From Phialocephala subalpina (lineage: Eukaryota; Ascomycota; Leotiomycetes; Helotiales; Mollisiaceae): a stretch of DNA of 64,000 bases. A program made the translations under genes and the position numbers. Each line of letters starts with the position of its first letter. The stretch's first letter is position 1. Positions 11,748 through 23,100 of the stretch are shown in pieces. The notes below the pieces were generated by a model. That model saw only the letters and a list, made by a program, of their open reading frames with translations, did no database searches and was not told the DNA's origin. The stretch lies in contig FJOG01000002.1 of the NCBI GenBank assembly GCA_900073065.1, forward strand, positions 2,291,573-2,355,572. The letters run 5' to 3'.

Positions 11748-14700
11748 CTATGCTCCATGTGATGATCCTTGGTCATTATTCGTACTACTCTCGGGTATAT
11801 CTGCAAAACCTCCTCCAATTCCTAATGTGCTTCTGCCGAGTGGCTTCCGATGGGAGGGTAGAAGTCCCCCCGAGTATTGTGCCCGCAGCTGTCTTTCGAA
11901 TGGAGTTGAGAGCGGGGCCTTGGGTGTGGTGGAGAATCTTGCCGCTGCTGCCATCACTCTTTCCGACCGCTTTGAAGGAGTGCTCAGGTAGCCAGGAAGA
12001 GGTGTTGATAGTACAACTACTTCGTCTAGACCTTTCGCCCACTCCTCAACCTCGAGTCCTTCTTCAGCCTCAGACCAAGCTTCTGCATTTGACGTCCCGA
12101 AGTGGACCGATTTCAACATCTCTACACGCTTCGTAGGCCTCGTTGCGGCTGCCTTTTGATGCCAGTACAAAAGCATCTTCCTGAAATTCCGCTTCGCGTT
12201 CTTCTCCCGAATATCTAGAGCATAATTTGCCTGGGAACGCAGTTGGAGGGCTGACAAATTCCACTTCTTCAAGGCTCTGCTCTGCCGATGTTCTTGATAA
12301 GCTATGGTAGCTTCCGTGCTCAAGGCCTGTAGAGCCTCCCAGCGTCTCTTCCAAGTCGTGAATTGTTTCTTCAGAGCGTTCTCCCGTGCCAGTGACTCTA
12401 ACTCGGACAGCTCCTCGGTATGTGCTCGCCAGCGATCGAAATTGTACATTGCAATGATGACATTCTTATTTTGATCGATGTCCAATGCTTGGGCTCGGAG
12501 ATCTAATAAGTGTTGCGCCTTGCTCTGCCATGTTTTAAGAGCCCTCCTCGCTATATTCATTTTGACGCTCCGGCGGACTTGAGCGTAAGCGGCCTTTCGT
12601 TTGTCACGCTTTGTGGATTCCGTATAGGCCTTCCAAAGCTTCAAGCTTTTCGAGGCCACGAAATAGAATTTGGCATCCTGCGACCAACGTTCCAGTTGCT
12701 GTACGTGCTTTACTTTGCCTGACCATTGAGTCATGATGCCTCGAGCAAGACGGGGAGCATAAAAGTCGATCGCGGTTGTTTCGTTTCGCTGTAGAGTTTC
12801 CATACGTAAGTACCATTGACGCAGAACGAGGTTCTCCGACCTTCGAGCCCTGAATGACAGAGCTATATCTTCTTGTTCTAATCTCTGTTCTGTGGAGACT
12901 TGCTGTCTGTACTTCCAAACGCGCAAGCATTCTCTAAGCCGCCTCTCCCGCAACATTCGTTGGACATACTTCTCCCTCGATGCAAGAAGCCAGCTATAGC
13001 TAGTTTGTGCAAGAACGCGGTGGTTAATTTGAGTAATGAGCACCTGAGATCTCGCCTTGTGACGCCAAAGCGTTAGAGCCTCCTTAAGCATTTTTGTCCG
13101 GTCAACTGTCGCTGCTTGTTTTTCCTGTCGAGTTCGTTTGAGCCACGTCCCAAAAGTTCCTCGTAGTAATCGCACCGAAACGTCAGTTTGCAACGTTTCT
13201 CTCACAGGAATGACTCGGGTCTCGTGGCGCCATCTTCGTATGATACCGCGACATAATTGGTTTTTGTAATAATCGCTTGCCTCTTGGCTCATTCGAAGGT
13301 GCTTTTCGGCCTTGGCTCTCCAGGTTCGCCAGGCGTTCCACGAAAGTTCTAGGTGTCTTGTTTCTTCAGCCGTGCGGTTGTTTTCCCAATGGTTGTGGGT
13401 TGCAACAATCCACTGAAAAAGAGTCCGCCGCGCCAATCTCCCCGCCCACCAATTCGTAGCCTGAATATCCCACAGTCTATGCACCCACTGTTTGTAAATC
13501 TTCTCGACGAGGTTGCTTTCGTAGACCTGGACAGCAGCTGCGCTTGCCTCAGAAGTTGCTGAATACTGGCGCTTCCATGCCGCAAAAAACCTCTTGAGCA
13601 CTTGTCTGCGAACCTTGAGCTCATTCACAGCGGTGATTTCCTTCCAGGCATTGAAGATCCGTGCTCTAATAAGATGCCTTCGTGCAAGAGCGGTACGCTG
13701 CACTTGTTCATAGGTACGAGCTAACCAGTGCGTAAAAGCGAGGTGCAGTAGGAATATGTCCCTCGCTCTCTTCGCACGTTGCTCCAGATGTTCGAAGAAC
13801 AACCTCGTCTCCTTGATTTGACGCTCCTCTACATAACATTGCCGCCAGGCATCGAAAGCGGAGTGAAGCAGGGCCTTTCTGTCATGAATCAATGCTACCA
13901 ATTCTAGGCTGGCGTTATGCTCTCGGGTTTTCGAAGCTTTATCTCTCCATTTGCGGAGTTGACGCTTAGCCAAGAGTGCAGTATAATGTTGCTGTATAAC
14001 AGATGCCCTAATTTGCATGAGGGCACCAGCTTCGTGACGCGACGCGGGTTGCAGTGATTTGGGTAGTTTCGCGGGGGCCTCTTCACCAAAATCTGTTGTG
14101 GCAGCTGTGAACTCACTTGCAGCTTGATACTCGTCCGAAGAGGCATATGCTGGATTGGGAGGAACTACTGCAGAAGAACGGGATCTTCGTCGAATTCGCA
14201 TGCTACCATGTGTTGAAACAGATCTGCCTCGACCTCTGCGAGGCTTCTCGGTCCGTGGACTCAACCGGGCTCTGACATTGTCGTTGCCCTGATTATCCTT
14301 GCTTCCTCCAACACCATTGGCCTTGGGTTGCTGGGCCGCAGGTCCACGTTCTTGAAGTACGGACTTCTCGCTTTCACCGGAGGCCCTGTTCGGACCAAGA
14401 GAGGCGAATGAATTGCGCCGTAGCTTGGACTTTGGTTGAATCCCGTTGCCCAGGTCCCAGAAAGAGCTCTCTGAATTGCGCCTGGGGCGGCTCTGGGTGT
14501 ACTTATTCTCATCTTGTGGGGATGTTTCTCCAGTCGTGAGGAGGTCCTGTTCCGTTTGCGAATCCTCGATTTGGCTGTTGTGCTCCTCAACGTCTTCATT
14601 GTCGAATTCAATCTCGATTCCCATTCGCGACAGTATTTCCTCAAACTTCTCGTACAACGTCCCCTGGCTTCGCAAACCGCCAATCTTGAACAGCACTCGA

Positions 14701-14984
14701 GCATAGCGACTGTCATGATCGGCGTTGATCCCGACCCGAGGCAATATATCGTAGTATGCGCTGAACAATGCATTCGTAGGCAATCGTTCACGTTCGGGGA
14801 GGGTTGGAAGAAGCTCCTGCGCCAGGACGACGATGTCGTGGAGAATCGCGACATCTGTTGACACATTAGCAGGAATGCAATCGTAACAATTCAAGCTAGA
14901 TTTACCATCATTGCTGTAGTAGAGGTCTGCGTGTTCAGCTGATTGTCCAACATTGGATAGTTGATGGCTTCCTGGTGGAGGCAT
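11748..14984 (-). CDS. SFI1: Sfi1, centrin-binding spindle pole body protein
   Basis: Sfi1 forms the half-bridge filament of the spindle pole body by binding centrin (Cdc31) along a chain of helical repeats. From about residue 310 to 970 the protein is a long series of roughly 23-40-residue helices, each with a conserved Trp near its end (LRKWRDK, FDAWRQC, FTHWLAR, FNAWKE, LYWHQKA and many more). That is the Sfi1 repeat. The N-terminal block DVAILHDIVVLAQELLPTL is also conserved in fungal Sfi1. Bases 14905-14855 (51 nt, GTAAAT donor, GCTAATG branch, ACAG acceptor) look like an in-frame intron without stop. Removing it gives SNDDVAILHD and 1061 rather than 1078 residues. A basic, Ser/Arg-rich region lies near residues 170-290. 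Confidence 0.9.
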   Translation of the reverse strand: MPPPGSHQLSNVGQSAEHADLYYSNDGKSSLNCYDCIPANVSTDVAILHDIVVLAQELLPTLPERERLPTNALFSAYYDILPRVGINADHDSRYARVLFKIGGLRSQGTLYEKFEEILSRMGIEIEFDNEDVEEHNSQIEDSQTEQDLLTTGETSPQDENKYTQSRPRRNSESSFWDLGNGIQPKSKLRRNSFASLGPNRASGESEKSVLQERGPAAQQPKANGVGGSKDNQGNDNVRARLSPRTEKPRRGRGRSVSTHGSMRIRRRSRSSAVVPPNPAYASSDEYQAASEFTAATTDFGEEAPAKLPKSLQPASRHEAGALMQIRASVIQQHYTALLAKRQLRKWRDKASKTREHNASLELVALIHDRKALLHSAFDAWRQCYVEERQIKETRLFFEHLEQRAKRARDIFLLHLAFTHWLARTYEQVQRTALARRHLIRARIFNAWKEITAVNELKVRRQVLKRFFAAWKRQYSATSEASAAAVQVYESNLVEKIYKQWVHRLWDIQATNWWAGRLARRTLFQWIVATHNHWENNRTAEETRHLELSWNAWRTWRAKAEKHLRMSQEASDYYKNQLCRGIIRRWRHETRVIPVRETLQTDVSVRLLRGTFGTWLKRTRQEKQAATVDRTKMLKEALTLWRHKARSQVLITQINHRVLAQTSYSWLLASREKYVQRMLRERRLRECLRVWKYRQQVSTEQRLEQEDIALSFRARRSENLVLRQWYLRMETLQRNETTAIDFYAPRLARGIMTQWSGKVKHVQQLERWSQDAKFYFVASKSLKLWKAYTESTKRDKRKAAYAQVRRSVKMNIARRALKTWQSKAQHLLDLRAQALDIDQNKNVIIAMYNFDRWRAHTEELSELESLARENALKKQFTTWKRRWEALQALSTEATIAYQEHRQSRALKKWNLSALQLRSQANYALDIREKNAKRNFRKMLLYWHQKAAATRPTKRVEMLKSVHFGTSNAEAWSEAEEGLEVEEWAKGLDEVVVLSTPLPGYLSTPSKRSERVMAAAARFSTTPKAPLSTPFERQLRAQYSGGLLPSHRKPLGRSTLGIGGGFADIPESSTNNDQGSSHGA

Positions 14985-15285
14985 CTAGAGGAAGGCATTC
15001 GGCGTGACCTTTGAAATGTGTTTCTCCATCAGGCGTCGCATAGTTGTGGTGATTCAGCAAAGCTCATCAGCAGGAGAATTTCGGTGTCGCGTCGGGAGGA
15101 AAACGTCCATGTTGACATGTTTCGATCGTGAGTACGCGTTATTCGCGACCCTTCGAATTCACAACCTGAACTAGCGCGCATACCCAGCTGTCTTTGCTCT
15201 AACCTTATTGGGCCTAGACCGCCTCAGCCTCTCATCAAATCTCACATCGACAACACCGAGTCTTGAAGTCAGCAAGAAATCCAAA
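14985..15285. promoter_or_regulatory. Divergent promoter region of SFI1 and the CX9C gene
   Basis: A 301-base stretch between two divergent start codons (14984 minus, 15286 plus), so both promoters must lie here. I see no TATA box or clear operator. The plus-side leader just before 15286 is A- and C-rich (CCAAA immediately before the ATG), a normal fungal start context. Confidence 0.5.
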
Positions 15286-15562
15286 ATGCCTCCTCGGACA
15301 AGACCTATTGAGAAGTTTGCGCAAGCTGTTGCCAAATGCTCAACTGAGGTAAATCAAATCGTGTGTCTTTCTAAAGTGGCTGCTGAATATTACAGGCTTC
15401 AGTTTATGGCAAATGCATTGTGGCGGACTACAATTCAGTCCATAAGGACCAATGTTTTACAGAATTTCTCAGGTTGAAGAATTGTTACCTTGTACGGCGA
15501 TTTCCCCCTTCAGATAGAATTCTGACTCACTTTTTTCACAGGCTGCAGCGAAGAAATCATGA
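15286..15562 (+). CDS. Small twin-CX9C mitochondrial protein, NDUFAF8-like
   Basis: A 59-residue protein assembled from three exons, 15286-15348, 15396-15491 and 15542-15562. The introns are 47 and 50 nt and the phases match. The product has two CX9C pairs (C18-X9-C28 and C41-X9-C51), the CHCH fold imported into the intermembrane space by the Mia40 disulfide relay. Order and spacing, with an N-terminal basic helix and a C-terminal AAAKKS, resemble human NDUFAF8 and its fungal relatives, which help assemble complex I. The stop in exon 3 is TGA. The gene converges on ILS1, about 130 bases away. It is too fragmented for single-ORF gene finding. The CX9C motif is certain if the splicing is right; the NDUFAF8 name is inference from similarity. 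Confidence 0.8.
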
Positions 15563-15691
15563 GACGGCTTTCGATGAGCATTGGATTTTGCCAGGCAAAG
15601 GCAAGGATCTCTATCTATGGTCTTCAGAAATACATGAAACGCTCAGAATCACAAGGTCTTCCTTGATAGATGCGTTGAATCATAGCCACAG

Positions 15692-18600
15692 CTAGAGCTT
15701 CAGCAACCTCAGCAAAAACACCGCTTTTTGAATCTCCTGCTCCTCCTCCAGGATGATCCCCTCCTCCGTCTTATCTGGAATCTTCCCCTCGACACGAGTG
15801 ACCTCATGGTGATCAATAGGTCGGCGCAATGCCTTCTCGATAGTCTGAGCTTGTCCGGTGAACGCATTTTCGAGCCCAATGTTATCAGGATCGGTCAAAA
15901 CCTTGTACTCCATCTTGACATCATCTGTGGGCTGAAGTCCCGCCTTCTTTCGCAACCGCTGGACACGGTTGATGATTTCTCGTGCCAGACCTTCGCCTGC
16001 AAGCTCCGGGTAGATCTCAGCATCCAAAATGGTGAGAACATCATCATCTGTGTTAGTTTCGAGGTTCTTCGACGATTCGTCATCTTTGAGGCCTCTTTTC
16101 ACGACAAGATCTCCATCCTCAAGTGGAATGCCATCCACGACTATCTTTTTCTGCAGAACGAAATCATGAACTTGTTCGCTCGACAGACCTGGCAATGCCT
16201 TCTTGACCTTTTGTACGTCCTTCTTCAGCTTCTTGCCTAGAACTGGCCAGTCCGCAGAGACACTGTACTGAACATTGTACTTTGCCTCGTCAGAAGAGAG
16301 TAGTAGATCTCTCACGTTGAGCTCTTCCGTAATGTAACCCTCCAAAGATCGGATGTCTTCCAAATACACTGGGTCAGGATGAATAACAACAAGAGACTTC
16401 AGAGGAGTTTTGAGACCGACAGTTCGGCGTTCTCGCGAAACTCTTGCTAGCTCAATCACTCGCTGCATACGACCTACACGGCGTTCGATTTCGGCGTCGA
16501 AAAGCTCCTCTCGGACATCTGGAAACGCTAAGAAGTGAACACTCCGGGAATCGTCTCCTTGGAGGTTTTGTGGGATGTGTGGTAATAGGCGCTGGTAGAT
16601 GGTGTCTGTGATGAACGGTGTAAAAGGTGCTAAGCCCTTCACAAGAGTGAAGAGAACCTCGAAGAGCGTGTTCAAAGCATGCTTGGTATCGTCAAGACCA
16701 AGTTCACCCTTGAGTCGTTTCCGGTTGAATCGAATGTACCAGTTTGTGGTGTTGTCGATAAGATCTAGGAGCCGAGGAACAACAGTGTACAAGCGATAGG
16801 CTACCATATGTCAGTAATGAAGCATACAACAGGATATGATCTCTCTTACCAGCCATCTCTTCGTTCACAAATTTGAGCAAGCTTTGACAGCTTGCCAGGA
16901 TCCATCGGTCCATGACATTGGTGTTCGTGGCTTCGGCAGCAGGATCAAAGCAATAGTCTACATTCTCAATCTTCTTGAGCAAAGCGACTTGGCCCTCGAA
17001 GAACTTGTAGCTGTTCCATAGCGGCAATAAGACCTTAGCGACAACTTCTTTCACTCCCGACTCCTTAAAACGTAAGGGTTCAGCTCTAACGACTGGAGAG
17101 TTGATCAAGTACAGACGTAGCGCATCCGAGCCATACTTGTCCATGACAATCGACGGATCCGGATAATTCTTCAATCGTTTCGACATCTTCTTGCCGTCCT
17201 CTGCAAGCACAATACCATTGACAACACAGTTCTTGAATGGAGAGACGCCGAACAAATGTGTGCCAAGAACAAGAAGGGTGTAGAACCAACCTCTCGTCTG
17301 ATCTAAGCCTTCTGCGATGAAATCACCTGGGAATGACTTCTCGAACTTCTCCTCGTTCTCGAATGGATAATGTTGACTTGCATATGGCATGCTTCCAGAC
17401 TCAAACCAACAGTCGAATACCTCCTCCACGCGCTTCAATTGGCCCTTGCCCATCTTGCTGGGAATGGTGATGTGGTCGATTTTGTCGCGATGAAGATCTG
17501 TGAGTTCGCCCGTGTAACCACTCAGCTGCTTGAGCTCGGCCACGCTGCCAATGCAGACCTTCTCTTCTAGATCATCGCTGACCCAAAGCGGAATAGGAGT
17601 GCCCCAGTAACGATTTCTTGACACGTTCCAGTCGCGTGCATTGGCGATCCAGCTGGCGAAGCGCTTCTCCTTTACGAATGAAGGTACCCAATGCGACCCC
17701 TCGATGTTTTTCAACATTTGGGGGACAATCTCAGGGATTCTGATAAACCAAGATGGGACGGCTCGGTAGATCAATGGAGTATCTGATCGTGGACACATAG
17801 GATAACTGTGCCTGATTTGAGAGTCCACGACAAGTCTTCCTGTGCCCTTCAAATACTTGATGATAGCCTTGTCGGCAGCTTTGACGTGCTGACCCGCGAA
17901 ATCTCGAACTTTCGAAGTGAAGTGTCCTCGTTCATCGACTGGATTTGGAGGTGGTCGTTGTTCGCTAATGGTTCCGGCCTCCATTGCCACGTTGTAATCC
18001 TCCTCACCGAAAGCAGGTGCTTGGTGAACGATACCAACACCACTGTCATCGGTAACGTAGGTGGCATTGAGAACTTTGAATCCATAGTCTTTGAATTCCT
18101 CGTAAAAGTAATCAAATAACGGTTCGTACTTCCATCCCTTCATTTCACTGCCCTTGATCTTCTGGAGAATCTTGAATTTGGCTTTTTTGGGATCCTTGTA
18201 CAGTGTTCCGAGCAGCTTCTCAAGAAGGATGTAGTTCTTGCCGGATGCCTCGTCATATATTTTGATGTACTCGAGATTCGGGTGCGCAGCGAGTCCTGTA
18301 TGGGAAGGAAGAGTCCAAGGAGTCGTAGTCCAAGCTAGGAGAGACGTTGATGGATCTTCTAACAACGGAAATGACACCACAACCGCGGGGTCAGTGATGT
18401 CTTGGTAGTTCTGGTTTGCCTCGAAGTTGCTGAGCGCGGTCGTAAGGACCGTTGAATATGGCATGACTCGATAGCCCTGGTAGACAGCACCTTTATCGAA
18501 GATCTGCTTGAACACCCACCACTCCGACTCCATGAACTTGGGGTCCATAGTCTACGCGTGCCTGTCAATATGAAATCCTACTTGTGTTCCCGTGAACAAC

Positions 18601-19107
18601 CGTACCTTATAGTCATTGTCAAAATCAATCCACCTCCCTAATCTGTCAATAGTCGTTCTCCATTCCGCAGAATATCTCATGACGATAGCTCGGCACTCCT
18701 CGTTATATTTTGCCAACCCAAGCTTCATTACAGCATCTTTGCCAGAGATTCCGAGTTTCTTGTCGATTTCGTGCTCAATCGGCAGTCCATGCGTATCCCA
18801 GCCAAATCTCCTCTCAACATAGTATCCTTTCATAGACCAGTATCTCGGGATGATGTCCTTGATCGTGGAGGCCAGAAGATGGCCATAATGCGGCAAACCA
18901 CTAAGGAAAGTCAGCACAAGCAATTCTCAGAGAGGCATGCGACTCCAAAAATAAAATGACGAGATTAACATACGTAGCAAATGGCGGACCGTCGTAGAAG
19001 GTGTAATGAGGCCTCGAGGCGGAAAGTTCAACCTGTCTCTCGAAGGCCTTGATCTCTTTCCACCGCCGAAGGACGTTCTCTTCCTCCTTTGGAAAATCGA
19101 TACTCAT
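15692..19107 (-). CDS. ILS1: Cytosolic isoleucyl-tRNA synthetase
   Basis: Charges tRNA-Ile in the cytosol. Four exons, 19107-18974, 18900-18606, 18551-16850 and 16800-15692, give 1079 residues, close to the yeast enzyme. The class I signatures are present: HYGH (the HIGH motif) at residues 49-52, completed across the first intron, and KMSKR at 598-602. The CP1 editing domain follows the catalytic start (for example [16 protein letters not shown]), and the anticodon-binding domain fills the last exon ([16 protein letters not shown]). No mitochondrial presequence is seen: the start [13 protein letters not shown] is acidic, which fits the cytosolic enzyme. Introns are 49-73 nt. Confidence 0.96.
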
Positions 19108-19508
19108 GATGGCGGTGGAGATGCCAGAGCTCTGGCGGACTCGTTATGATATCTGGAGGTCGATTTCAATGCTTGGTAAGTTTTAAGAACTGTGAGTAAT
19201 TGTCAATGGTGTTTCAAAGACGAGAAGCAACCCCGCGGTGAGTCAAAAATCCTCAGCCCAAACACAAGCGAGCAGCCAATCAGGGAGCTTGTCAGCCTTG
19301 CGAGGGGTCTAATCAGGCTGAAGACGTCGACTCGTCGAATCAACAACTAAAGGCCAATGTCCAATGTACCTGTCATCACTGACCATTTGGTGCTTTGAGA
19401 CTTCTTTGCTCGGAATTTCAATGTCGACTCTCGTCGAATATGTCCCGGATATCTATTTTGTACGCCACTGCTGTACTATATGACAATATGTTACGATTGG
19501 GAATCTTG
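19108..19508. other. Intergenic region, ILS1 promoter and USO1 terminator
   Basis: About 400 bases between two minus-strand genes. It should hold the ILS1 promoter on the 19.1-kb side and the USO1 3' UTR on the 19.5-kb side. I see no further feature. Confidence 0.5.
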
Positions 19509-22393
19509 TCAGTCAACCCCTTCATCCTCCTCTCCCTCAACTTCATCATCTTCTTCACCATCGGACACACTTTCTCCGAGCGCCTGCAGCCTCTCCTTAT
19601 ACTCCTTGACTTTGTCTTCTAGATCTCCAAAAACCATTAGAAGGTCATCAAGCTCGCCCTGTACACTTTGTTTTTCTTGTTCCTTTTCAGCTAGCGAAAC
19701 CTCGACTTTCGTAACCTTGAAATCCGCAGCAGCAATACTAGCTTCGAGGTCTTTCGCCTTCTCTTCAGCTCGTTGTAATCGTGCTGCCTGTTCCGCCTTA
19801 TTCGCTGTGTATTCATCATGTGCGGTCTGCAGGTCTTGTACATGATTTTTGTTTGCCTATAGGTTGTGAGAAATCAACGGAACACGGGCGAGGGATCAGA
19901 ATTACCTTCTCGAGATCTGCCTCCAACTTGCGGACAGTAGTTTGCAAATCTGCAATCTCGGCATCTGTACGTTTCCGCGTGCGTTCCGCGTTCGCCGCTG
20001 CCGTTTTCTGGATATCCTCGAGCTGCTGTTGGTGGTCTTGAGCCTCCCGGTTCTGATCTGCGTGGAGTTTCCTGAGATCTTAGCTTGGTCCACAAGGCAG
20101 GCTCTAACAACTTACTTCAAGTCTTCCTCGTGGTGCTTCTGCAGAGCTTCGTTCACATGCCTGATTCTCGCAAGCTCAACAGTAGCCGTTTCTTTGGCTT
20201 TTCGGTGGGCTGCTTGTTCCTGCTCCAATTGCCGACCAACAGATACCAAGTCCTCTTCCACTTTTTGAAGTACGTTGCTCTTTTCTGCCAATTGCGATCG
20301 CAATGAATCTACCATCTCTCGAGAAATACCCTTTTGTATACCATTCGTAATGACAGGGATTTCGAAACCAGGCTCGCGATCAATGGCACGACGCAAGCGG
20401 CTGCTGTTGTCTTTGGCAAAATCGACGAAGGTCTGGTCAAAGTAGACTTCTGGGAGACCACCTGCAACAGCAGAGCTGAGCTTTTGCGGAAGAACCTCAT
20501 AATTTCGAATTAAATCATGGCTTCGAAATTGTTTGATCTTGTCGATATACTTTTCCCGACCCATTTGTCCTGTAATGATGGGCTGTATGGTCGTCCTCGG
20601 AACCGGTGAGTCTTTGGTCGAGAACTCATAGATGATGCCCACCAGCAGGGCACAGAGCCCTGGCACAATTACACCATCGCCTACACTTCCCATAGCAGCC
20701 TGAACTAAGCTCTGAAGGTTGCTGCCCTCGCCGAGAAAGTCGTTGACTCCATCTGGGTCTTCAAACAGCCATCCGCACAATAACATGAGGTATGCAACGA
20801 GGACTCGTTCGTCAACGCTTTTCTGTATGCCAATGATGAGGTTTCCCGTCAATGTTTGTATGCAAGTGACCACTTCTTCTCCTTCCGATGCATCTCCTTC
20901 GGTGACCTTCATAGCAAGAGCTTTCGCGTTTGCATCTTCAAATATTAGATGGAAAAGAATTACAGCAGCAAACCAATAGCGGTAGGGGTCGTTAGAGAGC
21001 TGAACATCAAGCGGCTGGAGCAAAGTCGTCAAGACATTGGCCGTCTCATCGGCACCAGCAGTGTGCCCATCGATAGCACGGCGCAGGAAGTGTTTCCGGA
21101 TAACTGGGTGCTCGTAGAAATATGCTTTGATGCATTCACACGCAGCAAGTCTACAATCGAAAGCTGCCGTCAACGGAATGCTTAGGGTAAGATCAAGGAG
21201 GCCATCAATGACATAGACTTCCGGTATTTCGTTCTGGTTGCCAGGCTTTTGGCCTTCTTCCAGAGGTTCATCGAGTACAGACGTAACTCTGAACTGCGAG
21301 AAGCCTTCTTGAAGGGTAGGATTGCCTCGTATCAGGTCTGCACATGTGATCAAAGCCTATGAACATATCATTAATGAAATGCACCTATCTAAAGGAAGAC
21401 TGTTTGAAATACCTCGGCCTTGATATGCATTTCTGTTGCTCGACTGAATGCTAAGAGAAGAACTTGGTATAGAACGCCATGCTGGAAGAAAGACTGTTGG
21501 TTGGCTTGAGTACCGGCGCCACCTGTGACAAGGAATAATCTCAGAACTCGCAACAGAGCGTATATGTTCCTGTTTCTCTGAACCTTTGCCCACTCAGCAA
21601 CCTCGACCTCGGTGTTTTGTTCTTTGACGACATCCCCAATCAATTTCGCGACTTTAGACACGCATCCTGCCTCTCTGAAGAATGATTGGTTGGAAACATT
21701 CTTTCCAAGAAGATTTACCAGAAGTATGAGACAGTCCTCCACTATTCGGTCGCCATGCAAAAGAGAGCCTTCGGAATGTATGATGTTAAAAATTCGATCG
21801 AATGCGTCTTCGAATGCGACTCTTTTCTGGAGTTCTGTCGAGTTCGGTGTCAAGTAAGTAAGCAAAGACAATGCTTCATTTCGGATGGCATCCCTCTTGT
21901 CGTCAAGGACAGCCACAAGTCTGGATATCCCTAAGGGCGCCGTGAATATGCATTCCTCCGTGCGGTCGGTCCGAGAAGACAGAATTGCTATGAGAAGTTG
22001 CAGCGAATAGAGACGGGAGTAGAAATCCTGGGTGTCCAGAAAGTCCAACAGGAGGGTGATATTATCCTGCCGTTGTGTGAACTCGTCCGCAAGCCAAAGA
22101 GATATCTCTTCTGAAGCTTCGGGGCTATTTTCGTTTGGGTTGAACAGCATAAGAAGTGTTTCCAAAGTAACCTTGACTGTATCGACATCCTCGCTATCTT
22201 TGCTGAGACTTCCTATCAATCCCCTCAACGCATCAGAAGCCACAGAGGCCGGATATTCTTTTGCAAAACTCCGCAATCCTAGTATAGCAGCGCGTCGATC
22301 TTCGAGGAGGGTGGCAGAGGCCAATCGGGCAGAGAGCGTTGTTATCGTTTCGGAAACGGACTGCTTCGCAGGGGCCGAGGCGATTGCGAACAT
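19509..22393 (-). CDS. USO1: Uso1/p115 vesicle tethering factor
   Basis: A tether for ER-to-Golgi COPII vesicles. Four exons, 22393-21413, 21356-20116, 20071-19906 and 19856-19509, give 911 residues. The armadillo-like globular head covers about residues 1-650 (RRAAILGLRSFAKEYPASV near the start, LMLFNPNENSPEASEEI, then the Uso1/p115 head block ALITCADLIRGNPTLQEGF). A long coiled coil follows, rich in Gln, Glu and Lys. The C-terminus has the family motif DDLLMVFGDLE and an Asp/Glu-rich tail ending in GVD. It is shorter than the yeast protein because the coiled coil is shorter, as in other filamentous fungi. The start MFAIASAPAKQ matches the usual fungal position. Introns are 44-56 nt. Confidence 0.93.
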
Positions 22394-23100
22394 CGTATTA
22401 TGCGAAGCTCAGTGGGATCTGGTGTCCTACTTCTGCTCATAAGTTTCATGGTGTTCAGCACAAAAGTGTGCGCTTCATTTCTCCAGCAAAAGGACAAGGC
22501 GTGGTTGGAGATCTGTTCGTTGAAGCTTTGTACCTGGGCGCGCCAAGAGAAGGCGATACCAGCCGAAATTCGACCAACGCCAATGCGACTTGATGCTTCT
22601 CCCCCGACAGGACGCGACATCCCACACCAAATGATTTACAAACTGTAATGAATATTCCATTCAAATTACTTGAGTATCTCACCAAGTTTAGGACAATTGC
22701 AATCTATCAAGTTTGATCAAAACTCAATCAAAACTCTCTTCGGGGCAAGCCAGGCACCTGAAGCTCGAGGCTGAGGAGCGCGCGGCCGCTAGCGCAATTA
22801 TGCTAGTTCTAAAATCCCGTTGCGATCTTTGTTTGATACTGGCGTCGACCTCCTTCTTTCAACCATCCTCCCTCCACCTTCTTGACACAATACAATCGGC
22901 TCCAAGCAGTCACGTCCGAAGTGACTTGCCAGGTGGTATATTGCCACCACCGTGCTTCTTCACTTCTACTGTGCGCATAGGGTATTCGATAATATTATCC
23001 AGCTAGGCAGCACGCCTCCCTCTTTCTTGACTACGACCTTGACTACGACTCTTCACTCATCTCCTCGGACTGCTACGCTTCACACGTACATAAGCTAAAG
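22394..23100. promoter_or_regulatory. Divergent promoter region of USO1 and RAT1
   Basis: About 700 bases between divergent start codons. The RAT1 side has CT-rich tracts (22840-23060), typical of strong fungal promoters and leaders. Nothing here looks coding in either direction. Confidence 0.5.
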
